Shown here in pieces: positions 5,478 through 7,737 of a stretch of DNA of 7,737 nucleotides. This DNA is from UBA8752 sp049610565 (GTDB taxonomy: Bacteria; Bacteroidota; Bacteroidia; Flavobacteriales_D; Sanyastnellaceae), in the NCBI GenBank assembly GCA_049610565.1, contig JBMYZR010000075.1, positions 1 through 7,737 on the forward strand. The letters run 5' to 3'. The notes below the pieces were generated by a model. That model had not been told where the DNA came from. It was given only the letters and a program-made list of their open reading frames with translations, and did not search any database. The stretch's first letter is position 1. Every line of letters begins with the position of its first letter. Both the position numbers and the translations under genes were made by a program.

Positions 5478-6362
5478 TCACCCCGTCCGCTGGCGGTGCA
5501 GTTCGAGCACCATCCCATCGCCGAGCCCCACCTTCGGCACGATGACCGTGTCCGCCCCGAAGAGGTCCATCGCATCGAGGTAAATCCGGCAGGCGGGCAC
5601 GATGACGTCCGCCCGGTCCGGCTTCAGGCCGAATCGGTTCAGCTTCTCCGCATGGGTGGCCTGTTCGAGCTGGGCATGCGTCCGTTCCAGGTCCTCGCGC
5701 GAAATCGGCTTCTTGCCCACGCCCCCGGCCAACTTGTAGAGCCGGTTGATGTTGCCCCCACTTCCGATGACGATGGGCCGGGTCACCCCGTGTTCCCGAA
5801 TCAAATCGCGGCACCACTCGGCCAGGCCTTCCCGCACCCCCTCTTGGACCTTGCCCTTGAGCAAACGCACGGAACCGATTCGGAAGCTCTTGGCCTCGAC
5901 CCGCTGGCCCTGTCGGATCAGGGTCAACTCGGTGGATCCACCCCCGACATCGACGTAGAGGTAGTCGCGGTCAGCATCCAGGGACGCAATGCTGAAGTTG
6001 GAGAAAATCAAATCGGCCTCCTCCCGGCCCCGGATGATCTCGATGGCCACGCCGGTCTCGCTGCGGATGGCCTCGACCACCTCCGCCCCGTTCTCGGCTT
6101 CCCGCATGGCGCTTGTGGCACACGCGCGAAAGGCCACGACCTCCATGGACGACAGCAGCAAGCGAAACGCCTGGATGGCCTTGGTCAGGGCCTTTTGCTT
6201 GGCCGGACCGATTCGCCCGGTGTCGAAGACGTCCTCGCCCAGCCGGATGGGCACCCGCGTGTAGGCCACCTTGTCCGACCGGAGGCCCTCCGCCTCCTCG
6301 CGGATCTCCTTGACCATGAGGCGGACCGCGTTGGATCCGATGTCAATCGCACCGTACCGCAT
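5478..6362 (-). CDS. ppx: Ppx/GppA family phosphatase (exopolyphosphatase), short two-domain form
   Basis: Predicted to remove terminal phosphate from polyphosphate, or from pppGpp as in GppA, in the cytoplasm. The 294 residues cover only the two ASKHA (actin-like ATPase fold) domains. The C-terminal HD-like part of the roughly 500-residue E. coli enzymes is absent, as is common for short homologues. Visible motifs are phosphate-1 AIDIGSNAVRLMV (5-17), RLGEDVFDTG (40-49), ATSAMREAENG (82-92), IIRGREEADLIF (109-120) with the conserved glutamates, phosphate-2 YVDVGGGSTEL (136-146), IGSVRL (162-167), VIGSGGNI (198-205) and GLGDGMVLEL (279-288). The ATG at 6362 overlaps the ppk stop (TGATG), indicating translational coupling; a GTG one codon earlier is also possible. 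Ppx versus GppA activity cannot be decided from sequence, but ppk as operon partner favours polyphosphate. Confidence 0.92.
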   Translation of the reverse strand: MRYGAIDIGSNAVRLMVKEIREEAEGLRSDKVAYTRVPIRLGEDVFDTGRIGPAKQKALTKAIQAFRLLLSSMEVVAFRACATSAMREAENGAEVVEAIRSETGVAIEIIRGREEADLIFSNFSIASLDADRDYLYVDVGGGSTELTLIRQGQRVEAKSFRIGSVRLLKGKVQEGVREGLAEWCRDLIREHGVTRPIVIGSGGNINRLYKLAGGVGKKPISREDLERTHAQLEQATHAEKLNRFGLKPDRADVIVPACRIYLDAMDLFGADTVIVPKVGLGDGMVLELHRQRTG

Positions 6363-7737
6363 CACCCGTTTCCGCGTCCGTTGATCTGGGCCTCGTAAAA
6401 GGCGTACATCCCCTTGTGGCTCTCCACCATCGGGGCGCCATCAGGCCGCTTCACGTAGCGGTTGCGCTGCTTCTTGTCCAGCTTCCGGCGCTTCACATTG
6501 TCCTTCAGCTGCAGGTCGAGCATCGCGGAAATCTCCGCTTGGAGCTGCAGGTCGTAGATGGGCGTGCTGACCTCGATCCGCCGGTCGAGGTTTCGCGTCA
6601 TCCAATCGGCGCTGGAGAGGTAGAATTCGGGCGTGCCCCCCGCACCGAACGCAATGACCCGCGCGTGCTCGAGGAATCGCCCGACGATGCTGTACGCCTC
6701 GATGTTGTCACTGAGGCCCTTGACCCCGGCGCGCAATGCGCAGGCGCCGCGCACGATGAGCTTGACCTCCACCCCGGCCCGGCTCGCTTCATAGAGCTTG
6801 CGGATCATGCCGGCGTCCGTCAAATTGTTGCACTTCAACACCATCCACGCCGGACGCCCTGCCTTGGCCTCCTTGATTTCCCGGTCGATCATCTGGGAGA
6901 ACCGGCGCCGGGTGCTGTAGGGCGACACGATCAGGTGGCGGAACACCCCCCTCTGGTAGTTGTGCTCGAAGAAGGCAAACAGCCGCTCCACCTCTCCGGT
7001 GATGCGCCGGTCCGCCGTCAGCAGGGCCAGATCGCTGAACACGCCGGCGGTGGCCTCGTTGAAGTTGCCCGTGCCCACGTGCGCATAGTTGCGTTGAACG
7101 CGCCCCTCCGTGCGGGTGATCAGCAACAGCTTGGAATGGGTCTTGAGCCCGGCCACCCCGAAGATGACCTGGATCCCGGCCTCCTGCAGTTCCTGCGTGA
7201 CCTTGATGTTGTTGCGCTCGTCAAACCGCGCCTGCAGTTCAATCACCACCTGCACCTCCTTGCCGTTGAGGGCGGCGCTGGTCAGGGCGTTGATGATGTG
7301 CGAATTCTTCGCGACGCGGTACAGATTGATCCGAATGGCGGTCACCTTCGGGTCAATCGCGGCCTCGCGGAGAAGGTCCACCAATTGGGCAAAGGCGTGG
7401 TAGGGATAATGGAGCAGGAGGTCCCGCTTGGCGATTTCCTCGAAGTACCGGGTCTTTCCCTTCAAATGCCGGTGTGGCAGGGGCCGCATCTTGCGGTGCA
7501 CCAGGCCGGGCTTGCCAAGGTCGGGGAAGCCCATCAGGTCGCGCCGGTTGTGGTACCGGCCGCCAGGGATGATGCTCGCCTCATCGACCACGCCCAGCTT
7601 CTTGATGAGGAACCGGAGCAAATCCTCCGGCATGGTCCGGTCGTACAGGAAGCGGACATAGCCGCCCTGCTTCCGCCTAGCGATGCCCTTCTTCATCTTC
7701 TCCAGCAGCGACTTCGACAGGTCGTCGTCCATGTCGA
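6362..7737 (-). CDS. ppk1: Polyphosphate kinase 1, C-terminal 458 or so codons (5' end off the right edge)
   Basis: Reversibly transfers the terminal phosphate of ATP onto polyphosphate. The readable frame enters at the right edge and runs to TGA at 6364-6362; about 230 N-terminal residues of a normal Ppk1 (near 690) lie outside. The ATG at 7732 is internal, because DDDLSKSLLEKMKKG and the preceding Asp match the middle of the family. Numbering from that Met, RINLYRVAKNSHI (134-146) and IELQARFDERNN (164-175) hold arginines that bind phosphate/Mg. H199 in GLKTHSKLLLI corresponds to the autophosphorylated histidine (E. coli H435), followed by YAHVGTGNFNEATA (216-229). H356 in GRFLEHARV corresponds to the second essential histidine (E. 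coli H592). All catalytic positions visible here are intact. It is followed by ppx with a 1-nt overlap, so synthesis and breakdown of polyphosphate are coded together; the promoter is outside the window. Confidence 0.97.
   Translation of the reverse strand, partial: DMDDDLSKSLLEKMKKGIARRKQGGYVRFLYDRTMPEDLLRFLIKKLGVVDEASIIPGGRYHNRRDLMGFPDLGKPGLVHRKMRPLPHRHLKGKTRYFEEIAKRDLLLHYPYHAFAQLVDLLREAAIDPKVTAIRINLYRVAKNSHIINALTSAALNGKEVQVVIELQARFDERNNIKVTQELQEAGIQVIFGVAGLKTHSKLLLITRTEGRVQRNYAHVGTGNFNEATAGVFSDLALLTADRRITGEVERLFAFFEHNYQRGVFRHLIVSPYSTRRRFSQMIDREIKEAKAGRPAWMVLKCNNLTDAGMIRKLYEASRAGVEVKLIVRGACALRAGVKGLSDNIEAYSIVGRFLEHARVIAFGAGGTPEFYLSSADWMTRNLDRRIEVSTPIYDLQLQAEISAMLDLQLKDNVKRRKLDKKQRNRYVKRPDGAPMVESHKGMYAFYEAQINGRGNG

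Noticed and set aside
6363..6365. GTG as the ppx start
   Set aside because: The adjacent ATG forms the common TGATG coupling junction and begins the protein at MRYGAIDIGS, the usual position for the family.
5496..6398. 300-codon plus-strand open frame opposite ppx
   Set aside because: No recognisable domain, and the opposite strand holds all Ppx/GppA motifs.
7730..7732. ATG as the true start of ppk1
   Set aside because: The frame stays open to the window edge and the residues here correspond to the middle of Ppk1, so this Met is internal.

Overview
The window looks like GC-rich chromosomal DNA from a member of the Bacteroidota, probably Flavobacteriales-like. This rests on four things: a lipoprotein with a DUF4369-like domain fused to a TlpA-type thioredoxin domain, a mitochondrial-type aconitase, a short two-domain Ppx/GppA protein next to Ppk1, and TAnnTTTG-type -7 promoter elements with no Shine-Dalgarno sequences. 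The genus cannot be read from this sequence. Coding density is very high: no gene-free stretch exceeds about 130 bases, and I see no rRNA, tRNA, CRISPR array, transposase or phage gene.

Layout, left to right. The left edge holds the first 290 codons of aconitase on the minus strand, continuing off the window. A 57-bp divergent gap separates it from a FtsX/MacB-type ABC transporter permease on the plus strand. After 45 bp comes a GT4-like glycosyltransferase, also plus. It converges, with a 5-bp gap, on a minus-strand thioredoxin-fold lipoprotein. A 126-bp divergent control region follows, holding promoter-like elements, an 11-bp direct repeat and a small palindrome. To its right a plus-strand gene encodes an unrecognised 193-residue protein, whose stop abuts the stop of a minus-strand ppx/gppA-like gene. 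That gene overlaps the end of ppk1, also minus, which runs off the right edge and lacks its 5' part.

Function. Most genes are housekeeping or cell-envelope: TCA cycle (aconitase), envelope transport (permease), glycan synthesis (glycosyltransferase), envelope redox (lipoprotein) and polyphosphate turnover (ppk1-ppx, a coupled pair able to make and break polyphosphate). The clearest unexplained gene is the 193-residue protein. The clearest unexplained pattern is regulatory: four genes each carry a TAnnTTTG-like element whose first base lies 11 to 13 nt upstream of the start codon, which suggests leaderless mRNAs. I see no convincing multi-gene novel system.
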